Shown here in pieces: positions 7,524-13,902 of a DNA stretch of 41,608 bases. Location of the stretch: IMG/VR virus record IMGVR_UViG_3300033149_004356, positions 1-41,608 of that record. The stretch is one strand, 5' to 3'. The DNA comes from a virus. The translations under genes were made by a program, and so were the position numbers. The notes beneath the pieces are model-generated. The model saw only the letters and a list, made by a program, of their open reading frames with translations. It was not told the DNA's origin and did not search any database. Each line of letters opens with the position of its first letter. The first letter of the stretch is position 1.

Positions 7524-7745
7524 TTAAATCTCCTCTATTGTTATCCTATATTTTTTATTTGGTTTGAGTTTCCAGCGTAAATGAGTTGCATCTTTACGCC
7601 CCCAGTCATCATAACCATAACCAAGTGCAATAATTACATCAGTTATCCATAATGCAGGGACATCATGGTCATCAGAATACATGCTTTTATCAAATTCACA
7701 TTCTTTTACAAAACCTTCTCTTTTGAGAATTATTTTTTTAGTCAT
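7524..7745 (-). CDS. Hypothetical protein (73 aa)
   Basis: It has AAAGAGG upstream of the ATG. Residues 24-60 are acidic and aromatic (DDHDVPALWITDVIIALGYGYDDW). The end is basic. The ALWITDVIIALGYG stretch resembles short BRO-N-like or regulator fragments, but too little is present to assign it. Confidence 0.55.
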   Translation of the reverse strand: MTKKIILKREGFVKECEFDKSMYSDDHDVPALWITDVIIALGYGYDDWGRKDATHLRWKLKPNKKYRITIEEI

Positions 7746-7747
7746 TT

Positions 7748-8668
7748 TTACACCTCTTTTACAGCATGTCGTTTACATATATCATTTTTATATTTTTTTG
7801 GTATTTTATCTATCCATTTTTGTATCTGTTTATCAGTACATTTTATCCTTGCAATATGCCCCAAGAGTTGTTTAACTAGTCTCCCATTGTCTATAATGTT
7901 GAAACTTCCACACCATAAAGGGAATACTGAAAAATCTAAATCAGTTCCTTGTAAATCAGCTTTTCGAAAATCAGCTTTTGGTAAATTAGCTTCTCGTAAA
8001 TCAGCTTCTCGTAAATCAGCTTCTCGTAAATCAGCTCTTCGTAAATCAGCTTTTCGTAAATCAGCTCCCTGTAAATCAGCTCTTCGTAAATCAGCTCCCT
8101 GTAAATCAACTCTCTGTAAATTGACCCTTTGTAAATTAGCTTCTCGTAAATTGACTTTTTGTAAATTAGCTTCTCGTAAATTGACTTTTTGTAAATTAGC
8201 CTCCTGTAAATCAGCTCCCTGTAAATCAGCTTTTCGTAAATCAGCTCTTCGTAAATTAGTTTCCTGTAAATTAGCTTCCCATAAATCAACTCTCTGTAAA
8301 TTGACCCTTTGTAAATTAGCTTCTCGTAAATTGACTTTTTGTAAATTAGCTCCCTGTAAACCAGCTCCCTGTAAATCAGCTTCTCGTAAATCAGCTCTTC
8401 GTAAATTAGTTTCCTGTAAATTAGCTTCTCGTAAATTAGCTTTTCGTAAATTAATTTCTCGTAAATTAGCTCTCTGTAAATTAACTTCTCGTAAATTAGC
8501 TTCTTGTAAATCAGCTCCCCATAAATCAGCTTTTTGTAAATCAGCTCCCTGTAAATTGGCTTCTCGTAAATCAGCTCCCCATAAATTAGCTTCTCGTAAA
8601 TCAGCTCCCTGTAAATCAGCTCCTCGTAAATCAGCTTTAGGTTTTATTATATAATTATTAACTTTCAT
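7748..8668 (-). CDS. Long pentapeptide-repeat protein
   Basis: A 306-residue protein. Residues 12 to about 240 consist of roughly 45 A(D/N)Lxx repeats (ADLRGADLQGADLRE...), which fold as a right-handed quadrilateral beta-helix shaped like a DNA rod. The last 60 residues form a separate domain (PLWCGSFNIIDNG and later DKQIQKWIDKIPKKY). Some members of the family (Qnr, MfpA) mimic DNA and bind gyrase. Most phage members are unexplained. The 15-bp DNA period makes the gene prone to slip, so repeat number may vary between strains. It overlaps the SWIM gene by 11 bases. Confidence 0.9.
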   Translation of the reverse strand: MKVNNYIIKPKADLRGADLQGADLREANLWGADLREANLQGADLQKADLWGADLQEANLREVNLQRANLREINLRKANLREANLQETNLRRADLREADLQGAGLQGANLQKVNLREANLQRVNLQRVDLWEANLQETNLRRADLRKADLQGADLQEANLQKVNLREANLQKVNLREANLQRVNLQRVDLQGADLRRADLQGADLRKADLRRADLREADLREADLREANLPKADFRKADLQGTDLDFSVFPLWCGSFNIIDNGRLVKQLLGHIARIKCTDKQIQKWIDKIPKKYKNDICKRHAVKEV

Positions 8669-8843
8669 TTGTCATCACTTTAACAGCCTCAATATGCTTA
8701 CATTCGCCTTCATTGTATTTAAAAGAGGGGCAGCTACAAAATAAACTTTCGCCATCTCGCCGCTTAATTACTTCATAATACTTGCGTTTATTTTTTGCTC
8801 TAACTTTAAAATTCCATTCTTTTATTTCTATTATTTCTATCAT
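8658..8843 (-). CDS. SWIM-type zinc-finger protein (61 aa)
   Basis: Residues 36-50 read FCSCPSFKYNEGECKH, the CxCx(n)CxH pattern of SWIM zinc fingers, which bind DNA or proteins. The N-terminal beta segment (EWNFKVRAKNKRKYYEV) is also common in SWIM domains. It is a stand-alone domain here. Partner unknown. Confidence 0.75.
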   Translation of the reverse strand: MIEIIEIKEWNFKVRAKNKRKYYEVIKRRDGESLFCSCPSFKYNEGECKHIEAVKVMTNES

Positions 8844-8870
8844 TTTTCCACCTATTTTTTATATAAAGTT

Positions 8871-9053
8871 TTAACTTACTTCAAAATATTTTATTATAGT
8901 TTGAAGTAAATGGTCATAGTCTCCACTTGTCGCCTCTTTTAGGATTTTATTCCAATTGAGGCCATTTGCTTTTGCGACTTTTGCCGCTTTGCTAAGTATG
9001 GCAAACGCATTTCCATCGTCGCCAACTAGCATCAATTTAGGTTTATTTTTCAT
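8871..9053 (-). CDS. Conserved phage/bacterial hypothetical (GDDGNAF...SGDYDHLL)
   Basis: A 60-residue protein with the strongly conserved blocks LVGDDGNAFAIL and EATSGDYDHLLQTIIKYF, which I recognise as a widespread small protein of phages and plasmids with no known function. It has GGAGGACAAAAAT upstream of the ATG. It is the first gene after a 394-base stretch without a gene, and a TATA-like box lies about 40 bases upstream. Confidence 0.75.
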   Translation of the reverse strand: MKNKPKLMLVGDDGNAFAILSKAAKVAKANGLNWNKILKEATSGDYDHLLQTIIKYFEVS

Positions 9054-9090
9054 ATTTTTGTCCTCCTTTTATTATATATACCTCACACAT

Positions 9091-9099
9091 TATTTAAAG
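9091..9099 (-). promoter_or_regulatory. Possible TATA-like promoter
   Basis: The minus strand reads GAAAGCTTTAAATAATG here, the same purine-plus-CTTTAAATA arrangement as the rightward promoter at 20906. It lies 38-46 bases before the 60-aa gene's ATG, at a distance that allows a short leader. In AT-rich DNA such boxes also arise by chance. Confidence 0.4.
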
Positions 9100-9134
9100 C
9101 TTTCTATTAATTTTTATGAAATTAGACCTTTTTT

Positions 9135-9245
9135 GCCTCTTTTTTAGTCTATTTTTAGTCTTTTTAAACATTTTTTTGCCTCTTTTTTAGTCTATTTTTA
9201 GTCTTTTTAAGCATTTTTTTGCCTCTTTTTTAGTCTATTTTAATG
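9135..9245. repeat. 43-bp tandem repeats (about 2.6 copies)
   Basis: GCCTC-T6-AGTC units recur exactly 43 bases apart at 9135, 9178 and 9221. On the minus strand each unit contains AGAGGC, seven A, then ATG, i.e. a well-spaced SD and start codon followed by a Lys-rich run. The gene-free stretch 9054-9447 holds this array, a T-rich tract and the inverted repeat at 9337-9443. I see no longer gene in it. Confidence 0.85.
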
Positions 9246-9336
9246 TAAAATTGAAATTTTAAGCTCCAAAATTGTTTATTTTTTAACTTTTTTTAAGCAT
9301 TTTTACCCCTTTCTTTTTACCTATTTCTCGATAGAA

Positions 9337-9443
9337 ATACAGTAATGTAATTAAGTAAGAGGACCATACCCCTATACCTATACTACAATTTATATTAAGT
9401 AGGGGGGGGTCTATGACAGTAAAACCAAATTACATTACTGTAT
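9337..9443. repeat. Perfect 16-bp inverted repeat enclosing C4/G8 tracts
   Basis: ATACAGTAATGTAATT at 9337-9352 is exactly complementary to 9428-9443. Inside, CATACCCC pairs with GGGG..TATG across a bulge, and a run of eight G stands at about 9403-9410 in otherwise GC-poor DNA. As DNA this could extrude a cruciform or be a protein site. As RNA it would form a long stem with an inner stem. It ends just before the stop of the 64-aa gene. Confidence 0.8.
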
Positions 9444-9447
9444 AAAA

Positions 9448-9642
9448 TTACTTATAATATTTTTTCCACCATGGCTTTGGAGTTATGATTTTGGAGAGTT
9501 CTTTACCTATCTTCTTATACATATTTTTATCTAAAGAAGGGGTAATATCATATCCATAAATTTTATTTCCTTCTATTTCGTAGTCAGACCAATCCCAAAT
9601 GAGGTCTAAAATGTCGTTTATTTGTTGCTTAGTTAATTTCAT
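9448..9642 (-). CDS. Hypothetical protein (64 aa)
   Basis: Its start shares one base with the stop of the gene upstream (TAATG). It begins MKLTKQQINDILDLIWDW, is acidic in the middle and ends in the basic PKPWWKKYYK. No family recognised. Confidence 0.6.
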   Translation of the reverse strand: MKLTKQQINDILDLIWDWSDYEIEGNKIYGYDITPSLDKNMYKKIGKELSKIITPKPWWKKYYK

Positions 9643-10019
9643 TACATCACCCCGGTATAGATACTCATCTCATTTGACATAGTTGCCTCTTTTCTTAATG
9701 TTTCAAATGAATATAAGGTTGGGGTAATAGTATCAACGAATTTATAGGATAAATTTATATATTTCCCATTAAATGGGATTACCCAAATACATGCTATATT
9801 AAAATACACAGATATACCCACTTGTAGCAATTGATTTTCAAGTAAAACTTTATCTTCATTATTCAACCACTTTTTACTTGGTTCTAAAGAAGGGAATTTA
9901 TTTGTAAATTTTGATATAATAGATTCTATTAAATCAGTATAACTATATGGGTTGTTTGAATCTATTTCAGTATATACCCAAATAATAGCCTGTTGTGGTC
10001 TACTTACACTTCTACCCAT
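9642..10019 (-). CDS. Hypothetical protein (125 aa)
   Basis: A protein with N-terminal GRSVSRPQQAIIWVYTEID and several aromatic strands (GISVYFNIACIWVIPFNGKYINLSYKF written in parts: GISVYFNIACIW, then FNGKYINLSYKF). It has AAGGAGGAC upstream. Its ATG follows the stop of the 49-aa gene directly. Function unknown. Confidence 0.6.
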   Translation of the reverse strand: MGRSVSRPQQAIIWVYTEIDSNNPYSYTDLIESIISKFTNKFPSLEPSKKWLNNEDKVLLENQLLQVGISVYFNIACIWVIPFNGKYINLSYKFVDTITPTLYSFETLRKEATMSNEMSIYTGVM

Positions 10020-10169
10020 CTATTTGTCCTCCTTATATAAATCTTCAACCCATACTAGAAACCCTAAGTCTTTTGCTCTTTGTCCTATTAAATGTACTTT
10101 TGCTATTTGTTGTATTTCTTCAGCCTCAACTTTGGAGTCTATAAGACCCGTTATTTTGAAATTTTCCAT
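10020..10169 (-). CDS. Small helical protein (49 aa)
   Basis: It encodes MENFKITGLIDSKVEAEEI and then KVHLIGQRAKDLGFLVW, which gives one or two amphipathic helices. GGTG lies upstream of the ATG. Its TAG abuts the next ATG. Unknown function. Confidence 0.55.
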   Translation of the reverse strand: MENFKITGLIDSKVEAEEIQQIAKVHLIGQRAKDLGFLVWVEDLYKEDK

Positions 10170-10173
10170 ATTT

Positions 10174-10269
10174 TCACCATTCCTGAAACCCTACAATTAT
10201 TTCTATTTTGTTGGGAATTTTTTTATATTTTTTATTTATTATTTCAAATTTTTGATTTTTATTTTTCAT
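10174..10269 (-). CDS. Microprotein (31 aa)
   Basis: It has AAGGAGTTG upstream of the ATG. The protein begins MKNKNQKFEII and is strongly basic. The RBS and first nine codons are nearly the same as those of the microgene at 10923-11024 (MENKNQKFE), while the rest differs, so the two are chimeras sharing a 5' module. Confidence 0.5.
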   Translation of the reverse strand: MKNKNQKFEIINKKYKKIPNKIEIIVGFQEW

Positions 10270-10282
10270 ATTTTTCAACTCC

Positions 10283-10348
10283 TTATTTCTTAGATTTATA
10301 TAAATGTATATAATTTATTTGAATATATGTTAATCTTTTATCCTTCAT
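10283..10348 (-). CDS. Possible microprotein (21 aa)
   Basis: AGAGG stands eight bases before an ATG that overlaps the stop region of the metalloprotease-like gene. The peptide is MKDKRLTYIQINYIHLYKSKK. Only the SD and the coupled position support it. Confidence 0.3.
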   Translation of the reverse strand: MKDKRLTYIQINYIHLYKSKK

Positions 10349-10802
10349 TTTTTAACCTCTGATTAATTATAATAAAAGCTTGATTAACTATGTTTGTATC
10401 AATTCCACTATTGGTTAACCAATTTTTTATCCCTATTGTTTTAATTTCATTTTTATAACTTTTTATTATTTTCCCGTTGATTTTTTTATTGATTAAATTA
10501 AAAAATTCAAATATTTCTCTTTCATTATAAAAATAGTGACTTATACTATCGAATAATTTAGATATAATAAAAGCTTCATGTTCCCCATCATTTTTAAACA
10601 TATCAAATAAGACTTGGTGTATGCATTCATGTGTTAAGATGTCACTAATTGTTTTTTCTGGATTTTCCATAAATTCGGGATTCAAATTTTTACCTACAAA
10701 GATAATTTTTTTTGTCGGGCAACATGCACATATAGAAGTTTCATGAGTTGTTAATTGTAATTGTATTTTAGTATTACCTTTTTTAATTCCTTTATTATCC
10801 AT
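10338..10802 (-). CDS. HExxH zinc-metalloprotease-like protein
   Basis: A 154-residue protein with ILTHECIHQVLFDMF at about residues 55-69. HECIH fits the zincin HExxH motif (two His ligands and the catalytic Glu), and the later GEHEAFI could hold a third ligand. No signal peptide is present, so it should act in the cytosol. Target unknown. Small phage zincins include regulators and virion proteases. The C-terminal half is helical and basic. Confidence 0.6.
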   Translation of the reverse strand: MDNKGIKKGNTKIQLQLTTHETSICACCPTKKIIFVGKNLNPEFMENPEKTISDILTHECIHQVLFDMFKNDGEHEAFIISKLFDSISHYFYNEREIFEFFNLINKKINGKIIKSYKNEIKTIGIKNWLTNSGIDTNIVNQAFIIINQRLKNEG

Positions 10803-10822
10803 TTATTTCACCAATCTGATAT

Positions 10823-10915
10823 TTACTCTTTAAATCTATAATATGCTCTTTGTTTTCCAAAATAAAATATTGCCATTGCAAAACTTAAATCTTTTATATC
10901 TATATTTTTATTCAT
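10823..10915 (-). CDS. Microprotein of a repeated family (30 aa)
   Basis: The peptide MNKNIDIKDLSFAMAIFYFG, then KQRAYYRFKE, is a close relative of the 26-aa microgene at 12394-12474 and of the fragment at 11477-11545. Substitutions are conservative, which suggests the peptide itself is selected. The centre is hydrophobic and aromatic and could enter a membrane. Confidence 0.55.
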   Translation of the reverse strand: MNKNIDIKDLSFAMAIFYFGKQRAYYRFKE

Positions 10916-10922
10916 TTTCAAT

Positions 10923-11024
10923 TTATATTACCCCATAATTAAACAATATTACTATTATTTTATCAATATTTAATTCGTTTCCTATATAGATAGGAGATTC
11001 AAATTTTTGGTTTTTATTTTCCAT
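10923..11024 (-). CDS. Microprotein (33 aa)
   Basis: It has AAGGAGTTGGAAAAT upstream of the ATG and begins MENKNQKFES, matching the start of the gene at 10174-10269, but the second half (PIYIGNELNIDKIIVILF) is unrelated. A TATA-like TATTTAAAG lies about 40 bases upstream (11061-11069). Confidence 0.5.
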   Translation of the reverse strand: MENKNQKFESPIYIGNELNIDKIIVILFNYGVI

Positions 11025-11060
11025 ATTTTCCAACTCCTTATATATATGTATGTATTTAAG

Positions 11061-11069
11061 CTTTAAATA
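11061..11069 (-). promoter_or_regulatory. Possible TATA-like promoter
   Basis: The minus strand reads CGAAAAGTATTTAAAG, a purine-rich element followed by a TATA-like box, at a position allowing a leader of about 12-15 bases before the SD of the gene at 11024. The stretch 11025-11476 has no gene. It holds this box, AT-rich sequence, the structured RNA element and a terminator hairpin. Confidence 0.3.
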
Positions 11070-11286
11070 CTTTTCGGTTCATTTTGTCGATTTGTCATTT
11101 TGTCGGACTTATTATTTTATTGTTATAGTATTGTTTTTAACCCAGTGGCTGTTAGTTTTGTTATATATGCTAATTTATCAGTTTTTTTGTTAATATATTT
11201 CCAACTATTATTATTTGCTTAATTCCTTTAAATTTATATTTATTTAATAAATTATATATAGATTATATATTTAAACCTCCATAAAT

Positions 11287-11378
11287 TGCATAAAACGACT
11301 CTTAAAAGCAAAATAACAAGTTAAGATATATAATATCTAGTTTAAAGCAGTTTGTGCTTTTAAAGGCTATTTTATGCA
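11287..11378 (-). ncRNA. Structured RNA element, copy 1 (92 nt)
   Basis: The ends are inverted repeats: TGCATAAAA pairs with TTTTATGCA, and after a few mismatches TTAAAAGCA pairs with TGCTTTTAA, giving an almost continuous 24-pair stem. The 44-base loop contains the core AACTTGTTATTTTG, which is shared with the 92-nt copy at 15472-15563 although the stem bases differ. Stem kept, bases changed and loop kept is the mark of a selected RNA. The strand is inferred from the surrounding transcription unit. Confidence 0.6.
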
Positions 11379-11456
11379 TTTTTAAATTATATATTTCTAT
11401 TTCTTTTATAAGTATATTTTTACATTTTTTTTATAATTTATTATCTTAAAATAAAA

Positions 11457-11474
11457 TTGGGGAATGACCCCCAA
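11457..11474 (-). terminator. Repeated hairpin terminator A
   Basis: TTGGGGG and CCCCAA flank a TCATT loop and are followed on the minus strand by ATTTTATTTT. This is a Rho-independent-like terminator. Near-identical hairpins stand at 11972, 12374 and 12499, each after a small gene. Confidence 0.7.
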
Positions 11475-11476
11475 AA

Positions 11477-11545
11477 TTATTCTTTAAATCTATGATATAC
11501 TTTTTGTCTCCCAAAATAAAATATTGCCATTCCAAAGTTTAAGTT
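11477..11545 (-). pseudogene. Truncated copy of the DIKDLSF microgene
   Basis: On the minus strand the frame NLNFGMAIFYFG, then RQKVYHRFKE, ends in TAA exactly as in the gene at 12394-12474. About 90 bases from here through the hairpin are identical to 12364-12453. The start and SD are missing, because the sequence is fused to the end of the 80-aa gene, which reads through it in another frame. Confidence 0.7.
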
Positions 11546-11732
11546 TTTTATTAGTTATATAGTAGCATTTATTATAAGTGTTATATTTTAAACCTATTAG
11601 TTGTTTTTCTTTAATAAAGTTTATTACATCTTTAGTTAATTTAATATCATCGCTTGAAATATCGTAATTGAATTTAACAGCCTTTAAATATCTATTTTTT
11701 AATTTTTGTAAACTAATTGATTCTTTTTTCAT
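11490..11732 (-). CDS. Small basic protein with an acquired C-terminus (80 aa)
   Basis: Residues 1-62 (MKKESISLQKLKNRYLKAV onward) look like an ordinary basic helical protein. The last 18 residues come from the repeated microgene sequence read out of frame, so the original C-terminus was probably replaced by recombination. The start lies three bases after the stop of the 62-aa gene. Confidence 0.5.
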   Translation of the reverse strand: MKKESISLQKLKNRYLKAVKFNYDISSDDIKLTKDVINFIKEKQLIGLKYNTYNKCYYITNKKLKLWNGNILFWETKSIS

Positions 11733-11735
11733 TTT

Positions 11736-11924
11736 TTAAGCCACCTCTCTAATGTTGAATTCGTAATCAGTCGTGACAGCACTTCGTTTTGCTAGCCACT
11801 TTTCAAGGTATATTTTGGCACTTTTAAGACTTGTTGCAGTAATTTTGACTTCTGTTTCATAGTCATCTCCACCTTTTAATGGGTGAACCCATACATCAAA
11901 TACATATTTATATAGTTTTTTCAT
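11736..11924 (-). CDS. Hypothetical protein (62 aa)
   Basis: It has GGAGGAAAAAAT upstream. The pattern FDVWVHPLKGGDDYETEVKI, then SLKSAKIYLEKWLAKR, is beta-beta-helix, similar to many small phage proteins with a DUF-type beta hairpin. No named family. Confidence 0.6.
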   Translation of the reverse strand: MKKLYKYVFDVWVHPLKGGDDYETEVKITATSLKSAKIYLEKWLAKRSAVTTDYEFNIREVA

Positions 11925-11971
11925 ATTTTTTCCTCCATAATATATAAGGTCATAAATGACCTAAAATAAAA

Positions 11972-11989
11972 TTAGGGAATGACCCCTAA
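11972..11989 (-). terminator. Repeated hairpin terminator B
   Basis: TTAGGGG and CCCTAA pair around TCATT. Relative to copies A and C, the A-T to G-C changes at the stem base keep the pairing. ATTTTATTTT follows on the minus strand. It lies six bases after the 56-aa gene. Confidence 0.65.
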
Positions 11990-11994
11990 GATTA

Positions 11995-12165
11995 TTATTT
12001 TTTCTTTTTATAATATTTATAACCCTTGTAACAACCATAAACAATTAATGCACCAATTATAATTAAGATTTGGATAAATATTCCGAATCCTTGAGTAGAT
12101 TCAGGACATTTTAATCTTAATAAATCATTATTATATTGTTTTCTATCATTGTTATATCGTGACAT
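11995..12165 (-). CDS. Single-pass membrane microprotein (56 aa)
   Basis: A polar N-terminus (MSRYNNDRKQYNNDLLRL) is followed by one membrane helix (GIFIQILIIIGALIVYG) and a very basic tail (YKYYKKKK), so the tail should face the cytosol. The start lies directly after the stop of the gene upstream (TAAATG). Holin-like action is possible but unproven. Confidence 0.55.
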   Translation of the reverse strand: MSRYNNDRKQYNNDLLRLKCPESTQGFGIFIQILIIIGALIVYGCYKGYKYYKKKK

Positions 12166-12267
12166 TTAATTAAACCTCATAATTGTAAATTCACTGTTTA
12201 GTATGTTTTTTAAATAGTTATATTGGATTGTTAACGTTATTATATTTTGGCTCATTATTGTGAACAT
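12166..12267 (-). CDS. Microprotein (33 aa)
   Basis: The start directly follows the stop of the 27-aa frame (TAAATG), and its own stop directly precedes the next ATG. Only this tight chain supports it. No motif is seen. Confidence 0.4.
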   Translation of the reverse strand: MFTIMSQNIITLTIQYNYLKNILNSEFTIMRFN

Positions 12268-12351
12268 TTATAACCAGACCTCCGTAACTTTTTGCCGTGC
12301 ATCTTGTAGGGTTACTATGTGTTTTTCTAAAATCCATTCTATTTTTTCCAT
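12268..12351 (-). CDS. Microprotein (27 aa)
   Basis: It has AAGGTGATAAAAA upstream of the ATG, a good SD. The peptide is helical (MEKIEWILEKHIVTLQDARQ). The SD follows directly after terminator-like hairpin C. Confidence 0.5.
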   Translation of the reverse strand: MEKIEWILEKHIVTLQDARQKVTEVWL

Positions 12352-12373
12352 TTTTTATCACCTTAAAATAAAA

Positions 12374-12391
12374 TTGGGGAATGACCCCCAA
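12374..12391 (-). terminator. Repeated hairpin terminator C
   Basis: Identical to copy A including the following ATTTTATTTT. It stands two bases after the stop of the 26-aa microgene. Confidence 0.7.
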
Positions 12392-12393
12392 AA

Positions 12394-12474
12394 TTATTCT
12401 TTAAATCTATGATATACTTTTTGTCTCCCAAAATAAAATATTGCCATTCCAAAACTTAAATCTTTTATATCCAT
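12394..12474 (-). CDS. Microprotein of the repeated DIKDLSF family (26 aa)
   Basis: It has AAGGAGATAAAAAT upstream. The peptide MDIKDLSFGMAIFYFG, then RQKVYHRFKE, is the best-formed member of a family with further members at 10823 and, truncated, at 11477. It is bounded on both sides by terminator-like hairpins, so it forms a compact self-contained unit. Confidence 0.6.
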   Translation of the reverse strand: MDIKDLSFGMAIFYFGRQKVYHRFKE

Positions 12475-12498
12475 ATTTTTATCTCCTTAAAAGAATAA

Positions 12499-12514
12499 TG
12501 GGGAATGACCCCCA
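12499..12514 (-). terminator. Repeated hairpin terminator D
   Basis: TGGGGG and CCCCA pair around TCATT, followed by TTATTCTTTT on the minus strand. It lies just after the stop of the 32-aa membrane microgene. Confidence 0.6.
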
Positions 12515-12520
12515 GGATTC

Positions 12521-12619
12521 CTAAAGAGTTATAATACCAAAGTAAATAAATAATCCAATTGGATATATAACTCCATATATTAAACTAAATATTAATCCAA
12601 TAATATTTCCTTTTTGCAT
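12521..12619 (-). CDS. Hydrophobic microprotein (32 aa)
   Basis: It has GAGGTATATAAA upstream of the ATG. Apart from MQKGN almost the whole chain is hydrophobic (IIGLIFSLIYGVIYPIGLF), one membrane helix or hairpin. A small holin, toxin or membrane-stress peptide would look like this. The function is unknown. Confidence 0.5.
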   Translation of the reverse strand: MQKGNIIGLIFSLIYGVIYPIGLFIYFGIITL

Positions 12620-12640
12620 TTTATATACCTCTATATTAAT

Positions 12641-12838
12641 TTAAATAAATTTTAAGATTTGACTCTTAAAATCCGTAAAAGGTTTATTGTGGGATATTTT
12701 AGATAATAAAAATTTTTCGTTAACTAGAATTGAAAAATTGAAATTAGAATTATTGAAATTAAAGTTATAAAAGTTAATATTGTGAATTTTTAGTAAATTC
12801 AAACTTTGGCATTTGATATTTAAGGATTTGAACATCAT
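12641..12838 (-). CDS. Doubtful low-complexity frame (65 aa)
   Basis: The frame is open for 65 codons but has no SD, and its product is a low-complexity Asn/Phe run (NFYNFNFNNSNFNFS). It may be an eroded gene or chance in AT-rich DNA. Confidence 0.25.
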   Translation of the reverse strand: MMFKSLNIKCQSLNLLKIHNINFYNFNFNNSNFNFSILVNEKFLLSKISHNKPFTDFKSQILKFI

Positions 12839-12874
12839 GGGATTCTAGTAATCCAGGTTACAGAGCGGTTCAAA
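12827..12874. repeat. Hairpin with nested stems in AT-rich DNA
   Basis: TTTGAAC and GTTCAAA pair at the outside, and GGATT and AATCC pair around CTAGT inside. It is the only GC-rich island near the edge of the gene-free stretch 12839-13902. It resembles no complete tRNA. It could be a binding or attachment site. Confidence 0.4.
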
Positions 12875-13124
12875 CAATCTTATTATGATAATATGTATGT
12901 AATCCACCCTTTATATAATTTTCTGTTTAAAATAACATTTGGACTTTTAGTCATATTGAAAATTTGTTAATTAATTTGAATTTATATTTTTGAAATTTTA
13001 TATTAATTTTATATATCATTATTATTTTTAATCAAAAATATATATGCCAATATTATTATTTCTTTATTTAATATTAATATTGTGATATAAATCATTATTA
13101 TTTAAATCGTCAATAAAAATTTTT

Positions 13125-13202
13125 AAGGCTTCATATAAGCAATAACTATAAAACTAAGTTTTTAATATTAACTCAACATAGTTTTAGCCATATTAGTGCC
13201 TT
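13125..13202 (-). ncRNA. Possible divergent third copy of the structured RNA
   Basis: AAGGC and GCCTT close a hairpin whose inside contains AAGCAATAAC, TTAATATTAACT and ATAGTTTTAGCC, in the same order as similar blocks of the 92-nt elements. Identity is low and the region is AT-rich, so this is tentative. Otherwise 12875-13477 shows only AT-rich sequence with no gene. Confidence 0.25.
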
Positions 13203-13477
13203 ATACACAATAATATATATTTTCTTTTGGAAAAGATTAATATATTACTTAAAGGTCAAAAACTACAATCATTAGAATTATATATTAATTTTAAATAAAA
13301 ATAATTTTCAATTAAAAGTTTTTATATGACATATAATATATAATTATTATTATAATATCATATGAAATAATAATCTATTAATATATATTTAGTGCTAAAT
13401 ATGTAAATAACAATATATTAATATTAATATATTAATTAATAAATTAAAAAAATGGTTCTTCTATCCTCTCTCGTCTA

Positions 13478-13767
13478 TAATAATATTTTTATATTTACAC
13501 TTTCATAATAATATTTTTATATTTATTCTTTCATAATAATATTTTTATAAATATAAAAAGATAAAAGGTCTTTCATAGCAGTATTTTTATATTTACAGGA
13601 GAATAAAAATGAGGCCCTTTATAATAATAGTAGTATTTTTATATTCATCCTGGATAATAATATTTTTATATTTATCCTGGTAATTAATATATTTGTAAAA
13701 AAATAAAAGGCCTTTTATAATAATATTTTTATATTTACGCTTTCATAATAAAATTTTTATTCATAAC
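13478..13767. repeat. Iteron-like array of 28-bp AT-rich units
   Basis: The unit TAATAATATTTTTATATTTA plus a short tail ending CTTTCA starts at 13478, 13506 and 13534, and recurs in altered form to about 13767 (some nine units, several joined to AAAAGGCCTTT-like spacers). Direct repeats in the most AT-rich, gene-free part of the genome, beside replication genes, suggest an origin or a protein-loading site. The array is not CRISPR-like, because spacers are not of uniform length or unique. Confidence 0.65.
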
Positions 13768-13902
13768 TTTTAATTAAAATGATTAATATAGAATAATTAA
13801 AATATATTTCAGATTTATAAAAAAACCCGCATAAAAAGGAAAACTCTCGACCATTTGCTTACTTAAAACTGTATAATTTTACGTTTAATCTTAATTTTAA
13901 CG

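Noticed and set aside
7665-8654. Long open frame on the plus strand with KSA/CKL repeats, and a second minus-strand frame (7936-8289)
   Set aside because: Both are shadows of the pentapeptide gene. The 15-bp period keeps other frames open. They lack an RBS and have no sensible fold.
11287-11378. tracrRNA or IS200/IS605 transposon end
   Set aside because: The core only faintly recalls tracrRNA, and no Cas9, TnpA or TnpB gene is in the window.
12827-12874. A second tRNA (GTTCAAATCC resembles a T arm)
   Set aside because: No matching acceptor, anticodon or T stem could be built. Only two nested hairpins are present.
13478-13767. CRISPR-like array
   Set aside because: Units are adjacent or joined by irregular, non-unique pieces, and no cas genes are present.
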